Source: Sphingomonas tagetis
Lineage (GTDB): Bacteria > Pseudomonadota > Alphaproteobacteria > Sphingomonadales > Sphingomonadaceae
DNA length: 64,000 nt
Assembly: GCF_024211275.1 (NCBI RefSeq)
Contig: NZ_JAMLDX010000006.1
Coordinates: 1-64,000 of the forward strand
Direction: 5' to 3'
In this document: one piece after another, positions 46,582 through 57,175 of the stretch
Numbering within the stretch: position 1 is the first letter of the stretch
Layout: every line of letters starts with the position of its first letter
The notes under the pieces: generated by a model
Told to the model about the DNA's origin: nothing
The model's database searches: none
What the model saw: only the letters and a program-made list of their open reading frames with translations
Made by a program: the position numbers and the translations under genes

Positions 46582-48060
46582 ATGGGTGATGCTCTGCTGG
46601 TCATCGACGAAGGCACGACCTCGACCCGCGCGATGCTGTTCGCGCCCGGTGGCCGCTGCCTCGACTGGCAGGCGGAAGAACTGACCCAGCATTATCCGCA
46701 GGCCGGCTGGGTCGAGCATGATGCGACGGAGATCTGGACCAAATCCGCACGCTGCGCGCTGGCGATGGTCGATGCGGCCGGCGGGGCCGAGCGGATCGCG
46801 GCGATCGGGATCACCAACCAGCGCGAGACCATCGTCTTCTGGGACAAGACCACCGGCGCGCCGCTGGCGCCTGCGATCGTGTGGCAGGACCGGCGCAGCG
46901 CCGCGATCTGCCGCGAGCTCAAGGACCGCGGCGAGGAGCCGGGGGTGCAGGCACGCACCGGGCTGCTGCTCGATCCCTATTTCAGCGGAACCAAGATCGC
47001 CTGGGCGATGGCCAACTTTCCGCAGCTGCGCGAGGCGGGAAACCGGCTGGCGATCGGCACGGTCGAGAGCTGGCTGGTGTGGAAGCTCACCGCCAATCAG
47101 ACCGGCGGCGGGCTGCACATCACCGACGCCACCAATGCGTCGCGCACGCTGTTGATGGGACTGGGCAGCGGCGGCTGGAGCGACGGGCTGATCGACCTGT
47201 TCGATGCCCCGCGCGAGGCGCTGCCCGAGATCGTCGATTGTGCGGGACGGTTCGGCGAGACGACGTTGTTCGGCGGGCGCATCCCGGTGTGTGGTCTCGC
47301 CGGCGACCAGCAGGCGGCGACGATCGGCCAGGCTTGCCTGGCGAAGGGGGAGACCAAGGCGACCTTTGGCACTGGCGCATTCGTGCTGACCAATGCCGGC
47401 ACCTCGCCACCCTCGTCGAAGCATCGCCTGCTCTCGACCGTGCTGTGGCAGTTCGGTGGGCGCCGCAGCTATGCGATCGAGGGGTCGGTGTTCGTCGCGG
47501 GGAGCGTGGTCAAATGGCTGCGCGATTCGCTCGGGCTGATCGGCAGCGCGGACGAGACCGAGGCGCTGGCGCGGTCGGTCGCCGACAATGGCGGCGTCTA
47601 TTTCGTGCCGGCGCTGACCGGCCTCGGTGCGCCGTGGTGGGAACCGGAAGCGCGCGGCGCGATCAGCGGATTGAGCCTCGCCAGCACCCGCGCGCATGTC
47701 GTTCGCGCCGCGCTGGAGGCAATGGCGCACCAGAGCCACGACTTGAAGACCGCCTTCGCGGCCGACGGCGCCGACTGGTCGCGGCTGCGCATCGACGGCG
47801 GGATGGTCGCGAACGGCTGGATCGCACAGGATCTCGCCGACATGCTCGCGATCCCGGTCGAACGGCCGGCCTTCACCGAGACGACGGCGCTGGGTGCGGC
47901 GATGCTGGCGGGGGTCGGGTGCGGGATGTTCGCCGGGCTGGACGAGGGTGCGGCGGCGATGCGCGGCGAGGTGGAGGTCTTCGAGCCGCGGCTGGAGGCT
48001 GGCGTGCGGGATGCGCGGTTGGCGGGGTGGCAGGCGGCGGTGCGGGCGGTGATCGGCTAG
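46582..48060 (+). CDS. glpK: Glycerol kinase
   Basis: A 492-residue FGGY-family kinase phosphorylating glycerol to sn-glycerol 3-phosphate. It shows MGDALLVIDEGTTSTRAMLF, AAIGITNQRETIVFWDKTTG, PAIVWQDRRSAAICRELKDR, CGLAGDQQAATIGQACLAKG and TFGTGAFVLTNAG, then the C-terminal GLGAPWWEPEARGAISGL and DGGMVANGWIAQDLADML. Lipid-derived glycerol would feed this enzyme, which suits the acyl-CoA genes downstream. Its TAG stop is completed by the first base of a MITE-like insertion. Confidence 0.95.
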   Translation: MGDALLVIDEGTTSTRAMLFAPGGRCLDWQAEELTQHYPQAGWVEHDATEIWTKSARCALAMVDAAGGAERIAAIGITNQRETIVFWDKTTGAPLAPAIVWQDRRSAAICRELKDRGEEPGVQARTGLLLDPYFSGTKIAWAMANFPQLREAGNRLAIGTVESWLVWKLTANQTGGGLHITDATNASRTLLMGLGSGGWSDGLIDLFDAPREALPEIVDCAGRFGETTLFGGRIPVCGLAGDQQAATIGQACLAKGETKATFGTGAFVLTNAGTSPPSSKHRLLSTVLWQFGGRRSYAIEGSVFVAGSVVKWLRDSLGLIGSADETEALARSVADNGGVYFVPALTGLGAPWWEPEARGAISGLSLASTRAHVVRAALEAMAHQSHDLKTAFAADGADWSRLRIDGGMVANGWIAQDLADMLAIPVERPAFTETTALGAAMLAGVGCGMFAGLDEGAAAMRGEVEVFEPRLEAGVRDARLAGWQAAVRAVIG

Positions 48061-48325
48061 GGTCTGAACTCAATTGGCGCGACGGCCGGGATCGCTTGGA
48101 GACGGGCGCTGGCAAGGAAGCTCGCGCAGCACGGGCTGGTGGCCCGTGCAAGCGAGTTGACGCAGTCCAGCGTTCGTCTCCGGGCGACCGCATAGCGGCG
48201 GGCGGATTTTGGCGCAGGGCTGCGTTGCTCGTCGGTCACGATGCGCCGCATCGCTCCCTCCTCGCGCCTTGCCCTGCACCAAAATCCGCTCCGTCACGGC
48301 CATCGCGCCAATTGAGTTCAGACCC
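48060..48325. mobile_element. MITE-like element with 28-bp inverted repeats, TA target duplication
   Basis: The ends GGGTCTGAACTCAATTGGCG... (48060-48087) and their complement (48298-48325) agree at 27 of 28 positions. TA flanks both sides (48058-48059 and 48326-48327), the duplication expected of Tc1/mariner or IS630-type insertion. The interior has a second inverted pair (48202-48220 with 48271-48289, one mismatch) and a long nested hairpin (stems GGAGACG/CGTCTCC, CGCTGG/CCAGCG, GCACGGG/CCCGTGC). It encodes no transposase. The first base and the last base complete the stop codons of glpK and the acyl-CoA ligase. Confidence 0.85.
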
Positions 48326-50073
48326 TAAGCCGCCGCCTCATCCACGAACAGCCCGCGCAACTCGGTCTTCAAGATCTTCCCGTTCGCGTTTCTCGGCAGC
48401 GTCGCCGTCACGAAGCGGATCGCCACCGGGACCTTGAAGCCCGCCAGCCGCTCGCGCACCCAGGCTTGCAGTTCGGCCTCGCTCGCCGCCATCCCCGGCG
48501 CGAGGTGGACGACCGCGGCGGGTTCCTCGCCGAGTTGCTTGTGCGGGATGCCGATCAGCGCGGCGTCAGTCACCGCGGGGTGGGCGTAGAGCACGTCCTC
48601 GACCTCGGAAGAGTAGATGTTCTCGCCGCCGCGAATGATCATGTCCTTGGCGCGGTCGACGATGAACAGAAAACCTTCCTCGTCGAGGCGGGCGAGGTCG
48701 CCGGTGCGGACCCAGCCGTCGCGGAAACAGTCGGCGGTCGCTTCGGGCTTGTTCCAATAGCCCTTCACGATCATCGGGCCTTTCGCCCAGAGTTCGCCGA
48801 CCTCGCCGACGGGCAGCTCGGTGGCACCGTCCACGTCCATGATCTTGAGCTCGGCCACCGGCACCGGCGGGCCGGCGCTGGTCGGGCGGTTGAGATAATC
48901 CTCGCCCATATGCTGGGTGACGGTCGCCATCGTCTCGGTCATGCCCCAGCCGCTGCCGGGCAGCGCGCCGAATTCGGTGAAGATGCGCTTGACCAGCTCG
49001 GGCGCGGCGGGCGCGCCGCCATAGGAAATCGCCTCGAGGCTGGAGAGGTCATAGTTGGCGCGCTCGGGATGTTCGAGCAATTGCCAGGCGATGGTCGGCA
49101 CGCCGCCGGTGATGTTGACCCTCTCGCGCTCGATGATCGCCATCGCCGCCACCGGGTCCCATTTGCGCATGAAGATCGTGGTGTGGCCGGCCGCGACCGC
49201 ACCCATCAGGCTCGCGGAACAGGCGGTGACATGGAACAGCGGGATGACGAGCAGGCCGGTCTTGGGCGTGGGCTCGGGCGGCATCTCGCCGCGGCGCAGA
49301 TAGGGCCGCGCGCCGCAATAGCCGCTCGACAGGATGTTGGTGGCGAGGTTGCGGTGCGTGCCGAGCGCGCCTTTGGGATGGCCGGTGGTGCCGCTGGTGT
49401 AGAAGATCGTCGCATCGTCCTCGGGCGCGAGGTCCGGGTCGGCAGGGAACGCGATATCGGGCAGCGACGCCCAGTCGCCGGGCTTGCCGACAATGTCCTC
49501 CAGCCGGCCGGTGCCTTCGGGCAGTTCGCCCTGACAACGGCTGACGACGACGCGGTCGAGATCGGGGAGGTCGGCGAGCCGCGATTGCAGCCGGTCGTAA
49601 CGCTCGCCGTCGAGGAACAGCACACGCGTCCCCGAATCGCGCAGGGCGTAATCGAGCTCGCCGCCGGTCCACCAGGCGTTGAGCGGCACCAGGATCGCGC
49701 CGATGCTGACGGCGGCGAAAAAGATTACCGGCCATTCGGGCAGGTTGCGCATCGCCAGCGCGACGCGGTCGCCCTTGCGCACGCCCATCTCGCGCAGCGT
49801 CGCGGCGAGGTGCGCGGTCGCGCGGAAATTCGCCTCGAAGCTGACGCGTTCGTCCTCATGGATCGTGAAGATGCGGCCGCCATGCGCGCGCGACGCCTGG
49901 ATCAGCAGCGCGAGGTTGGCGGGCGCGTGTTTCCACACCCGCGTCGGCACGCCGCGGATGGTCAGCTCGTCCATCTCGAACTTCTGACCCGGCGCGGTGA
50001 GCAGCGCGCCGGCTTGCGCCAGCGACATCTTCGGCCAGGCCGGGTCGAGCGGGATGATCGGGTCGGCGGCCAA
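48325..50073 (-). CDS. AMP-binding acyl-CoA synthetase (FadD-like)
   Basis: A 582-residue adenylate-forming ligase that activates a carboxylic acid to its CoA thioester. It carries the ATP motif IFYTSGTTGHPKGALGTHRN, VIPLFHVTACSASLMGAVAA, GWGMTETMATVTQHMGEDYL, WVRTGDLARLDEEGFLFIVD, RAKDMIIRGGENIYSSEVED and the catalytic lysine in LPRNANGKILKTELR. Divergent from the serine hydrolase and the downstream beta-oxidation genes with a 140-base shared promoter region, suggesting it supplies their acyl-CoA substrate. Its TAG stop uses the last base of the MITE. Confidence 0.93.
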   Translation of the reverse strand: MAADPIIPLDPAWPKMSLAQAGALLTAPGQKFEMDELTIRGVPTRVWKHAPANLALLIQASRAHGGRIFTIHEDERVSFEANFRATAHLAATLREMGVRKGDRVALAMRNLPEWPVIFFAAVSIGAILVPLNAWWTGGELDYALRDSGTRVLFLDGERYDRLQSRLADLPDLDRVVVSRCQGELPEGTGRLEDIVGKPGDWASLPDIAFPADPDLAPEDDATIFYTSGTTGHPKGALGTHRNLATNILSSGYCGARPYLRRGEMPPEPTPKTGLLVIPLFHVTACSASLMGAVAAGHTTIFMRKWDPVAAMAIIERERVNITGGVPTIAWQLLEHPERANYDLSSLEAISYGGAPAAPELVKRIFTEFGALPGSGWGMTETMATVTQHMGEDYLNRPTSAGPPVPVAELKIMDVDGATELPVGEVGELWAKGPMIVKGYWNKPEATADCFRDGWVRTGDLARLDEEGFLFIVDRAKDMIIRGGENIYSSEVEDVLYAHPAVTDAALIGIPHKQLGEEPAAVVHLAPGMAASEAELQAWVRERLAGFKVPVAIRFVTATLPRNANGKILKTELRGLFVDEAAA

Positions 50074-50213
50074 GCGGGTCTCTCCGTATCACTTGTTGAA
50101 TATCGGGTTTGGCCTGTCCGCCGTGCCGAATTGCAGATCATTCTTGATTCATCTGCGCGGGAACGCAATAGGGAAGCGACTCTCCCGGGCAGCGCGTCCG
50201 AACATGGATTCGA

Positions 50214-51449
50214 ATGACAGGTATGGACTCGGCTCACTTCGCTCCGACGACCGGTCTCGGCTTCGATCCGCGCCGGCTGGCCGCGATCGATTCGTTCGTG
50301 AAAGCGCGCTATCTCGATAGCGGCAAGCTGCCCCATGCCCAATTGCTGATCGCGCGCGACGGCCACATCGCGCATTTCAGCCATCAGGGTCCGGCGCGCG
50401 AGGGTGGCGCGCCGATCGACGAGCGCTCGATCTTCCGCATCGCATCGATGACCAAGCCGGTCACCTCGATCGCGTTCATGCAGCTGGTCGAGGAAGGCCG
50501 CGTCGCGCTCGACACGCCGGTCCACCACATCCTGCCCGAGTTCGCGAAGGCCGGCGTCTATGCCGGGGGCGGCGCGGGCGTGCCGTTCATGCACAGACCG
50601 CTGGCCGAGCCGATGCGCATGATCGATCTGCTGCGGCACACTTCGGGCCTGACCTACAGCTTCCAGCAGCGTTCCAACATCGACGCCGCGCATCGCGAGG
50701 GGCGGATCGAGGCGTGGCACGGCAATCTCGATCTCGATGGGCTGGTTGCGGCGTTGGGCAAGCTGCCGCTCGAATTCGCGCCGGGCGAGGCGTGGAATTA
50801 TTCGGTGTCGACCGACATGCTCGGCGCGGTGGTCGAGCGCGTGACCGGCATGCCGCTCGACCGCGTATTCGAGGAGCGCGTGTTCGGCCCGCTCGGCATG
50901 GCCGACACCGGCTTCTGGGTGCCCGAGGACCAGATCGATCGCCTGACCGACTGCTACACCATGGCGCAGGGCAAGCGCGTGATGCACGACGAAGGCGCCA
51001 AGTCGGCCTGGAGCAAGCGCCCCACGCAATTGTCGGGGGGCGGCGGGCTGGTCTCGACCGCGCTCGACTATCATCGCTTCTGCACGATGCTGCTGAACGG
51101 CGGCACGCTGGACGGGCAGCGGATCATCGGGCGCAAGACGCTCGAACTGATGACGCAGAACCATCTGCCGGGCGGCGGCGATCTGGCATCGATGTCGCGC
51201 TCCCTGTTCAGCGAGACGACCAATGCCGGCACCGGCTTCGGGCTCGGCTTCGCGGTGACGATCGACCCGGCGAAGTCGCTGATCCCGGGCTCGAAGGGCG
51301 AATTTTACTGGGGCGGGATGTTCTCGACCGCCTTCTTCGTCGATCCGGTCGAGCGGGTGACGATGGTGTTCATGACCCAGCTCTCACCTTCGGGACTATA
51401 CCCGATCAGGCGCGAGCTCAAGACGATGATCTATTCGGCGCTGGCCTGA
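50214..51449 (+). CDS. Serine hydrolase, class C beta-lactamase/esterase family
   Basis: A 411-residue protein of the penicillin-recognising serine hydrolase superfamily. The S-x-x-K is S78-M-T-K81 ([15 protein letters not shown]), the tyrosine motif is [20 protein letters not shown], and [14 protein letters not shown] is characteristic of EstB-type esterases; the C-terminal region has [13 protein letters not shown]. More likely an esterase acting on a small ester or lactone than an antibiotic hydrolase. No signal peptide is evident, so cytosolic. The start at 50214 could also be ATG 50223. It is 28 bases upstream of the hydratase/dehydrogenase gene, likely the same operon. Confidence 0.88.
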   Translation: MTGMDSAHFAPTTGLGFDPRRLAAIDSFVKARYLDSGKLPHAQLLIARDGHIAHFSHQGPAREGGAPIDERSIFRIASMTKPVTSIAFMQLVEEGRVALDTPVHHILPEFAKAGVYAGGGAGVPFMHRPLAEPMRMIDLLRHTSGLTYSFQQRSNIDAAHREGRIEAWHGNLDLDGLVAALGKLPLEFAPGEAWNYSVSTDMLGAVVERVTGMPLDRVFEERVFGPLGMADTGFWVPEDQIDRLTDCYTMAQGKRVMHDEGAKSAWSKRPTQLSGGGGLVSTALDYHRFCTMLLNGGTLDGQRIIGRKTLELMTQNHLPGGGDLASMSRSLFSETTNAGTGFGLGFAVTIDPAKSLIPGSKGEFYWGGMFSTAFFVDPVERVTMVFMTQLSPSGLYPIRRELKTMIYSALA

Positions 51450-51477
51450 CCCCGCGCCATTCAAACTGGAGGGTTTA

Positions 51478-53505
51478 ATGTCCGTCATCACCACCGAGAA
51501 GCAGGGCGATATCCTCGTCATCACCTCGAACAACCCGCCGGTGAACGCGCTCGGTGCGGCGGTGCGGCAGGGACTCGCGGCGGCGATCGAGGAGTTGAAT
51601 GGCGATGACAGCCTGAAGGCGGCGGTGATCCGCTGCGACGGGCGCACCTTCTTCGCGGGCGCCGACATCACCGAATTCGGCAAGCCGATGCAGGAGCCGA
51701 GCTTGCCGGTGCTGGTCGACCAGATCGAGGCGAGTGGCAAGCCGGTCGTCGCGGCGGTGCACGGCACCGCGCTCGGCGGCGGGTGCGAGGTCGCGCTGGC
51801 ATGCCATTACCGCATCGCCGTGCCCTCGGCCAAGTTCGGGCTGCCCGAGGTCAAGCTCGGCATCCTGCCCGGCGCGGGCGGCACGCAGCGGCTGCCGCGC
51901 GTGGCGGGGGTCAAGGCGGCGCTGGAGATGGCGACCAAGGGCGATCCGATTTCGGCCAAGGCCGCCCAGCCCGCGGGGCTGGTCGACCGGCTGGCGGGCG
52001 AGGACAGCCTGGCCGCCGACGCGATCGCCTATGCCACCGAGGTCGCCGGCGCACGCCCCCTGCCCCGCGCGAGCGAAAAGCCGGTGGTGGTCGAGGACGG
52101 CGTGTTCGACGCGTTCCGCAAGGAGAATGCCAAGAAATTCCGCGGCTTCGATGCACCGGCCGAGATCATCGACGTGATCGAGCAGACCGCTTCGCTGCCC
52201 TATGCCGAAGGGGCGCAGCGCGAGCGCGCGGGCTTCATGAAGCTGATCATGGGCACGCAGTCGGCGGCGATGCGCCACATCTTCTTTGCCGAGCGCAAGG
52301 CGGCGAAGATCGACGACGTGCCCGAGGACACGAAGCTGCGCCCGATCGCGCGGGTCGGCGTGATCGGCGCCGGCACGATGGGCGGCGGCATCAGCATGAA
52401 CTTCCTATCGGCGGGCATCCCCGTGACGATCGTCGAGATGCAGCAGGAAGCGCTCGACCGCGGCACCGGCACCATCCGCAAGAATTACGAAGCGACCGCC
52501 GCCAAGGGCCGCATGACCGCCGAACAGGTCGAAGGCGCGATGGGGTTGCTCAAGCCGACGCTGAACTTCGACGATCTCGCCGAATGCGACCTGATCATCG
52601 AGGCGGTCTATGAGAATATGGACGTCAAGAAGGAGATTTTCGGCAAGCTCGACAAGATCGCCAAGCCGGGCGCGATCCTGGCGTCGAACACCAGCTATCT
52701 GAACGTCGACGAGATCGCGGCGGCGACCTCGCGGCCGCAGGACGTGCTGGGCATGCACTTCTTCTCGCCCGCCAACATCATGAAGCTGCTCGAAATCGTG
52801 CGCGGCGCGAAGACCGCGCCCGACGTGCTGGCGACGGCGATGGACGTCGCCAAGAAGATCAAGAAAGTCGCCGTGGTCGCGGGCGTGTGCTTCGGCTTCA
52901 TCGGCAACCGCATGCTGATCCCGCGCCAGACCGAGGCGAACGCGCTGCTGATGGAAGGCGCGACGCCGCAGCAGGTCGACAAGGTCCATGTCGAGTTCGG
53001 CATGCCGATGGGCCCGTTCCAGATGGCTGACCTCGCCGGCGTCGATATCGGCTGGCACCGCGACCCGACGCGTATCGAGAATCTGCGCGACGCGCTCGCA
53101 GCCGAAGAGCGCTGGGGGCAGAAGAAGGGCGCGGGCTTCTATGACTATGACGAGAAGCGCAATCCGTCGCCCTCGCCGCGCGTCGCCGAGCTGATCGAGG
53201 AATGGCGCGGCAAGACCGGCACAGCGCAGCATGAGGTGACCGACCAGGAGATCGTCGAGCGCACGCTCTACACGATGGTCAACGAGGGCGCGAAGATCCT
53301 CGAGGAAGGCATGGCACAGCGTGCGTCGGACATCGATGTCGTGTGGATCTATGGCTATGGCTGGCCGGTCTATCGCGGCGGACCGATGTTCTGGGCGGAC
53401 ACCGTCGGGCTGAAGACCATCGTCGCGGGGCTGGAGAAGCACGGCTTCGATGTGTCGAAGCTGTTGCGCGAGAAAGCCGAGAGCGGCGGGCGCTTCAATG
53501 GCTGA
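51478..53505 (+). CDS. Bifunctional enoyl-CoA hydratase / 3-hydroxyacyl-CoA dehydrogenase
   Basis: A 675-residue multifunctional beta-oxidation protein. Residues about 1-190 are a crotonase domain ([50 protein letters not shown]), with the glutamate residues expected for hydration. From about residue 293 is the NAD-binding domain [20 protein letters not shown], then [36 protein letters not shown] and [20 protein letters not shown], and a C-terminal dehydrogenase domain ([20 protein letters not shown]). It hydrates enoyl-CoA and oxidises 3-hydroxyacyl-CoA to 3-ketoacyl-CoA. Its TGA overlaps the amidase start at 53498. Confidence 0.95.
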   Translation: MSVITTEKQGDILVITSNNPPVNALGAAVRQGLAAAIEELNGDDSLKAAVIRCDGRTFFAGADITEFGKPMQEPSLPVLVDQIEASGKPVVAAVHGTALGGGCEVALACHYRIAVPSAKFGLPEVKLGILPGAGGTQRLPRVAGVKAALEMATKGDPISAKAAQPAGLVDRLAGEDSLAADAIAYATEVAGARPLPRASEKPVVVEDGVFDAFRKENAKKFRGFDAPAEIIDVIEQTASLPYAEGAQRERAGFMKLIMGTQSAAMRHIFFAERKAAKIDDVPEDTKLRPIARVGVIGAGTMGGGISMNFLSAGIPVTIVEMQQEALDRGTGTIRKNYEATAAKGRMTAEQVEGAMGLLKPTLNFDDLAECDLIIEAVYENMDVKKEIFGKLDKIAKPGAILASNTSYLNVDEIAAATSRPQDVLGMHFFSPANIMKLLEIVRGAKTAPDVLATAMDVAKKIKKVAVVAGVCFGFIGNRMLIPRQTEANALLMEGATPQQVDKVHVEFGMPMGPFQMADLAGVDIGWHRDPTRIENLRDALAAEERWGQKKGAGFYDYDEKRNPSPSPRVAELIEEWRGKTGTAQHEVTDQEIVERTLYTMVNEGAKILEEGMAQRASDIDVVWIYGYGWPVYRGGPMFWADTVGLKTIVAGLEKHGFDVSKLLREKAESGGRFNG

Positions 53506-54856
53506 GCTTGCCGCCCCGGATGTGCTTCGGGCGACCGATGCATTGGCCGGGGCGGGCGCGCTCGACATCGCCGCGGCAATCGCGCGCGGCGAGACCAGCG
53601 CGCGTGAGCAATGCAGCCAGGCGATCGCGCGGATCGAGGCGCTCGACGGGCCGGTCAACGCGGTGGTGGTGCGCGACTTCGAGCGGGCGCTGGAAGCCGC
53701 TGATCGCGCCGATCAGGCGGTCGCGCGCGGCGAGCGCCGCCCGCTGCTCGGCGTGCCGATGACGGTCAAGGAGGCCTTCGACGTCGCCGGGCTGCCCACG
53801 AGCTGGGGGCTGGAAGAGGGCCGCGGCTGTATCGCGGACAGCGACGCGGTGGCGGTGCAGCGGCTAAAGGCGGCGGGCGCGGTGATCCTCGGCAAGACCA
53901 ATGTCGCGCCGGGGCTCGGCGACTGGCAGTCGGACAATGCCGTCTATGGGCGCACCGCCAATCCGTGGGATTTGAGCCGCACGCCCGGCGGGTCATCTGG
54001 CGGATCGGCGGCGGCGCTGGCGGCGAACATGGTGCCGCTCGAGATCGGCTCCGACATCGGCGGCTCGATCCGCGTGCCGTCGAGCTTTTGCGGGGTGTGG
54101 GGGCACAAGCCGAGCTACGGCATCGTCGATGTCTATGGGCACCGCTACCCGGGCAGCGACGGCGCGCCGCAGCCATTGGGCGTGGTCGGGCCGATGGCGC
54201 GCAACGCCGCCGACCTCGCCGCCGCGCTCGACGTGATCATAGACGCGCCGCTCGACCGGCCGGGACCGCTTGACCCCGGCAGCAAGCAGTTGCTGCTGCT
54301 CGACGCGCATCCTTGCGCGCCGCTCGACCCCGAAATCCGCGCGGCGCTCGATCGCGCCGAACGCGCCGCCCTGGCGCAGGGCATGGATGTCGTGCGGTCG
54401 AGCGAGTTGCTGCCCGATCTCCACGCCCAGCACCGCGCCTTTTGCAAGATGCTGGCGATCACCTTCGCGCGCGGTGCGCCCGCGCCCGATGGCCGCGCCG
54501 CGAGCCTCGCCGACTGGTTCGAGCTGCTCGACGCGCAGGCGCGCAACCGCCGCATGTGGAGCCGGCTGTTCGACTCTTTCGACGCGGTGCTCATGCCCGC
54601 CAATGTCGTCCCCGCCTTTCCGCACCGCGACGATCCCTATGATGCGCGCCGGATGACCGTGGCCGGGCAGGACGTGCCCTATGACACGCAGCTGGTGTGG
54701 GCCGGCGTCGCCACCTGGCCCGGCCTCCCCGCCACGACCTTCCCGGCTGCGACCACCGCCGACGGCCTGCCGATCGGCCTTCAGGTGATGACCGATTTCC
54801 GCGACGACCACCGCGCAATTCTCATCGCCGACCTGCTTCACGGAGCCTTGCCATGA
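53498..54856 (+). CDS. Amidase (amidase signature family)
   Basis: A 452-residue amidase-signature hydrolase. The catalytic triad is visible: K91 ([10 protein letters not shown]), cis-Ser in GGSSGGS (residues 164-170) and nucleophile S190 ([20 protein letters not shown]). It hydrolyses an amide of unknown acyl group, perhaps releasing a carboxylate for activation to CoA, given its place among acyl-CoA genes (inference). ATG 53498 overlaps the upstream TGA, and its own stop overlaps the ATG of the first dehydrogenase (ATGA), indicating an operon. Confidence 0.92.
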   Translation: MAELAAPDVLRATDALAGAGALDIAAAIARGETSAREQCSQAIARIEALDGPVNAVVVRDFERALEAADRADQAVARGERRPLLGVPMTVKEAFDVAGLPTSWGLEEGRGCIADSDAVAVQRLKAAGAVILGKTNVAPGLGDWQSDNAVYGRTANPWDLSRTPGGSSGGSAAALAANMVPLEIGSDIGGSIRVPSSFCGVWGHKPSYGIVDVYGHRYPGSDGAPQPLGVVGPMARNAADLAAALDVIIDAPLDRPGPLDPGSKQLLLLDAHPCAPLDPEIRAALDRAERAALAQGMDVVRSSELLPDLHAQHRAFCKMLAITFARGAPAPDGRAASLADWFELLDAQARNRRMWSRLFDSFDAVLMPANVVPAFPHRDDPYDARRMTVAGQDVPYDTQLVWAGVATWPGLPATTFPAATTADGLPIGLQVMTDFRDDHRAILIADLLHGALP

Positions 54857-56040
54857 GCGATCTCGACAATTTCCGCGCCGAAACCCGCGCCTGGCTGGAG
54901 GCGAACGTGCCCCCATCGATGCGCGAGCCGGTGCGCGGCGATGCCGACGTCAATTGGGGCGGCCGCAGCGCCGATTACGGCAAGAATCCCGACCAGAAGC
55001 TGTACATGGACCGCATGGCGGCGCGCGGCTGGACGGTGCCGGACTGGCCGACGGCCTATGGCGGCGGCGGGCTGTCGCCGGAGCAGTCGAAGATCCTGCG
55101 CGAGGAGATGCAGCGCATCCGCGCGCGCAATCCGCTCTCCAGCTTCGGCATCTCGATGCTCGGCCCGGCGCTGCTCAAATATGGCAGTGAGGCCCAGAAG
55201 CTCGAGCATCTGCCCAGGATCGCGCGCGGCGAGATCCGCTGGTGCCAAGGCTATTCCGAACCCAATGCCGGCAGCGACCTCGCCAGCCTCGCCACCAGCG
55301 CCGAGGATGCGGGCGATCATTATGTCGTCAGCGGGCAGAAGGTATGGACCAGCTATGCCGACAAGGCCGACTGGATCTTCTGCCTCGTCCGCACGTCGAA
55401 GGAGAGCAAGCAGGGCGGGATCAGCTTCGTGCTGTTCGACATGGAAAGCCCGGGCGTTTCGACCAAACCGATCCTGCTGATCAGCGGCTATTCGCCATTC
55501 TGCGAGACCTTTTTCGACAATGTGAAGGTGCCCAAGGCCAATCGAATCCATGACGAGAACAAGGGCTGGGACGTCGCCAAATATCTGCTCGGCCACGAAC
55601 GCGAGATGATCAGCGCGATGGGTCTCGGCCTGTCGAGCGAGGGCACGCTGGTCGAGATCGCGGTCGAGCGCATGGGGCTGGACGCGAACGGCCGGCTCGC
55701 CGATCCATTGCTGCGCGGCCAGATCGCGCTGCACGAAGTGCGCGCGCGGGCGTTCAAGGCGATGTCGGAACGCTTTCTCGACGAGTTGAAGGCGGGCCGC
55801 GCGCATCCCGCCCAGCCCTCGATGATGAAATATTACGGGACCGAACTGAACAAGTCGCGGCACGAGCTGGAGATGGCGGCCGGAGGCTCCGACACGCTCG
55901 AATGGGAGAGCGAGCGCTCGGTGAACGGCGCCGCGCCGCGCGCCTGGCTGCGTACCAAGGCCAATTCTATCGAGGGCGGGACCAGCGAAGTGCAGCTCAA
56001 CATCATCGCCAAGCGCATCCTTGAGTTGCCGGGAGCCTGA
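54853..56040 (+). CDS. Acyl-CoA dehydrogenase, first of an adjacent pair
   Basis: A 395-residue protein with ACAD features: WTVPDWPTAYGGGGLSPEQS, YSEPNAGSDLASLATSAEDA, QKVWTSYADKADWIFCLVRT and KANSIEGGTSEVQLNIIAKR. The canonical MCAD-type base (E of YEGTS) is glycine by alignment (IEGGTSE), as in ACADs that place it elsewhere or work as pairs. Its stop is one base before the ATG of a second, different ACAD. In several bacteria such neighbours form an alpha2beta2 enzyme (established for steroid-degrading FadE pairs); that architecture is inferred here. The start overlaps the amidase stop. Confidence 0.9.
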   Translation: MSDLDNFRAETRAWLEANVPPSMREPVRGDADVNWGGRSADYGKNPDQKLYMDRMAARGWTVPDWPTAYGGGGLSPEQSKILREEMQRIRARNPLSSFGISMLGPALLKYGSEAQKLEHLPRIARGEIRWCQGYSEPNAGSDLASLATSAEDAGDHYVVSGQKVWTSYADKADWIFCLVRTSKESKQGGISFVLFDMESPGVSTKPILLISGYSPFCETFFDNVKVPKANRIHDENKGWDVAKYLLGHEREMISAMGLGLSSEGTLVEIAVERMGLDANGRLADPLLRGQIALHEVRARAFKAMSERFLDELKAGRAHPAQPSMMKYYGTELNKSRHELEMAAGGSDTLEWESERSVNGAAPRAWLRTKANSIEGGTSEVQLNIIAKRILELPGA

Positions 56041-56041
56041 C

Positions 56042-57175
56042 ATGCCTTTGTTCTTGAACGACGAGCAGACGATGCTCCGTGACACCGCGAAGGATTTTGT
56101 CGCCGGAACCGCGCCGGTCTCGCACATGCGGGCGCTGCGTGACGCCAGCGACGCCACCGGCTTTTCGCGCGACCTGTGGAAACAGTTCGCCGAGATGGGC
56201 TTCACCGGCATCCTGATCCCGGAGGCGGATGGCGGCCTCGGCCTCGGCCTCGGCCATGTCGAGGCGGGGGTGGTGCTCGAGGAGATCGGGCGCAACCTCT
56301 CACCCTCGCCCTTCCTGACCACCGCGGTCGCGGCGGTCGAGGCGCTCAAGGGCAGCGGCCAGCGCGAGCGCTGGTTCCCCGGCATCCTGTCGGGCGAGAC
56401 GGTTGCCGCGCTGGCGATCGATGAGAAGGCCAAGCACGGCAATGCGGTGGCGATGCGCGCCGAGCGGTCCGGCAATGGCTTCAGGCTCAGCGGCGCGAAG
56501 CAGTTCGTCACCCACGGTCATGTCGCCGACCTGCTGCTGGTTGCGGCGCGCACCGCTGGCGCGCCCGAGGACGTGTCGGGCGTCACGCTGTTCGCGGTGT
56601 CCAAGGATGCTGCGGGTCTGACCGCCGACCCACAGCGGCTCGCCGATTCAAGCTTGGCGTCGCGCGTGACTTTCGACGGCGTCGAGGTCGATGCCGATGC
56701 GGTGATCGGCGAGGTCGATGGCGGCCGCGCGGTGCTGGACAAGCTGCTGAACGCCGGGCGCACCGGCGCTGCGGCGGAACTGCTCGGCGTCGGCGGCGGC
56801 GCGATGGACATGACCGTTTCCTATCTCAAGGAACGCAAGCAGTTCGGCGTGCTGATCGGCAGCTTCCAGGCGCTCCAGCATCGCGCCGCGCATCTCTATG
56901 CCGAGCTGGAGGTCGCGCGTGCCGCGGTGCTCAAGGCGCAGCAATTGCTCGATACGGGCGACGACGGCGCGGACGAAGCGGTTTCGGTCGCCAAGGCGAT
57001 GGCGGGGCTTGCCTCTTCGCTCGCGGTGCAGGAAGGCGTGCAGATGCATGGCGGCATCGGCATGACCGACGAATATGACATCGGCTTCTACATGAAGCGC
57101 GAGCGCGTGCTGGCGGAGCTGTTCGGCGACGCCAATTTCCACGCCGACCATCTGGCGCGTGCGAGCGGCTATTGA
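56042..57175 (+). CDS. Acyl-CoA dehydrogenase, second of an adjacent pair
   Basis: A 377-residue ACAD: MPLFLNDEQTMLRDTAKDFV, FAEMGFTGILIPEADGGLGL, GAKQFVTHGHVADLLLVAAR, AELLGVGGGAMDMTVSYLKE, RKQFGVLIGSFQALQHRAAH and QMHGGIGMTDEYDIGFYMKR. The C-terminus lacks any EGT catalytic motif and ends soon after the flavin-contact region. Together with the preceding gene it may make one heteromeric dehydrogenase in which only one subunit type contributes the base (inference). TGA overlaps the thioesterase ATG. Confidence 0.9.
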   Translation: MPLFLNDEQTMLRDTAKDFVAGTAPVSHMRALRDASDATGFSRDLWKQFAEMGFTGILIPEADGGLGLGLGHVEAGVVLEEIGRNLSPSPFLTTAVAAVEALKGSGQRERWFPGILSGETVAALAIDEKAKHGNAVAMRAERSGNGFRLSGAKQFVTHGHVADLLLVAARTAGAPEDVSGVTLFAVSKDAAGLTADPQRLADSSLASRVTFDGVEVDADAVIGEVDGGRAVLDKLLNAGRTGAAAELLGVGGGAMDMTVSYLKERKQFGVLIGSFQALQHRAAHLYAELEVARAAVLKAQQLLDTGDDGADEAVSVAKAMAGLASSLAVQEGVQMHGGIGMTDEYDIGFYMKRERVLAELFGDANFHADHLARASGY

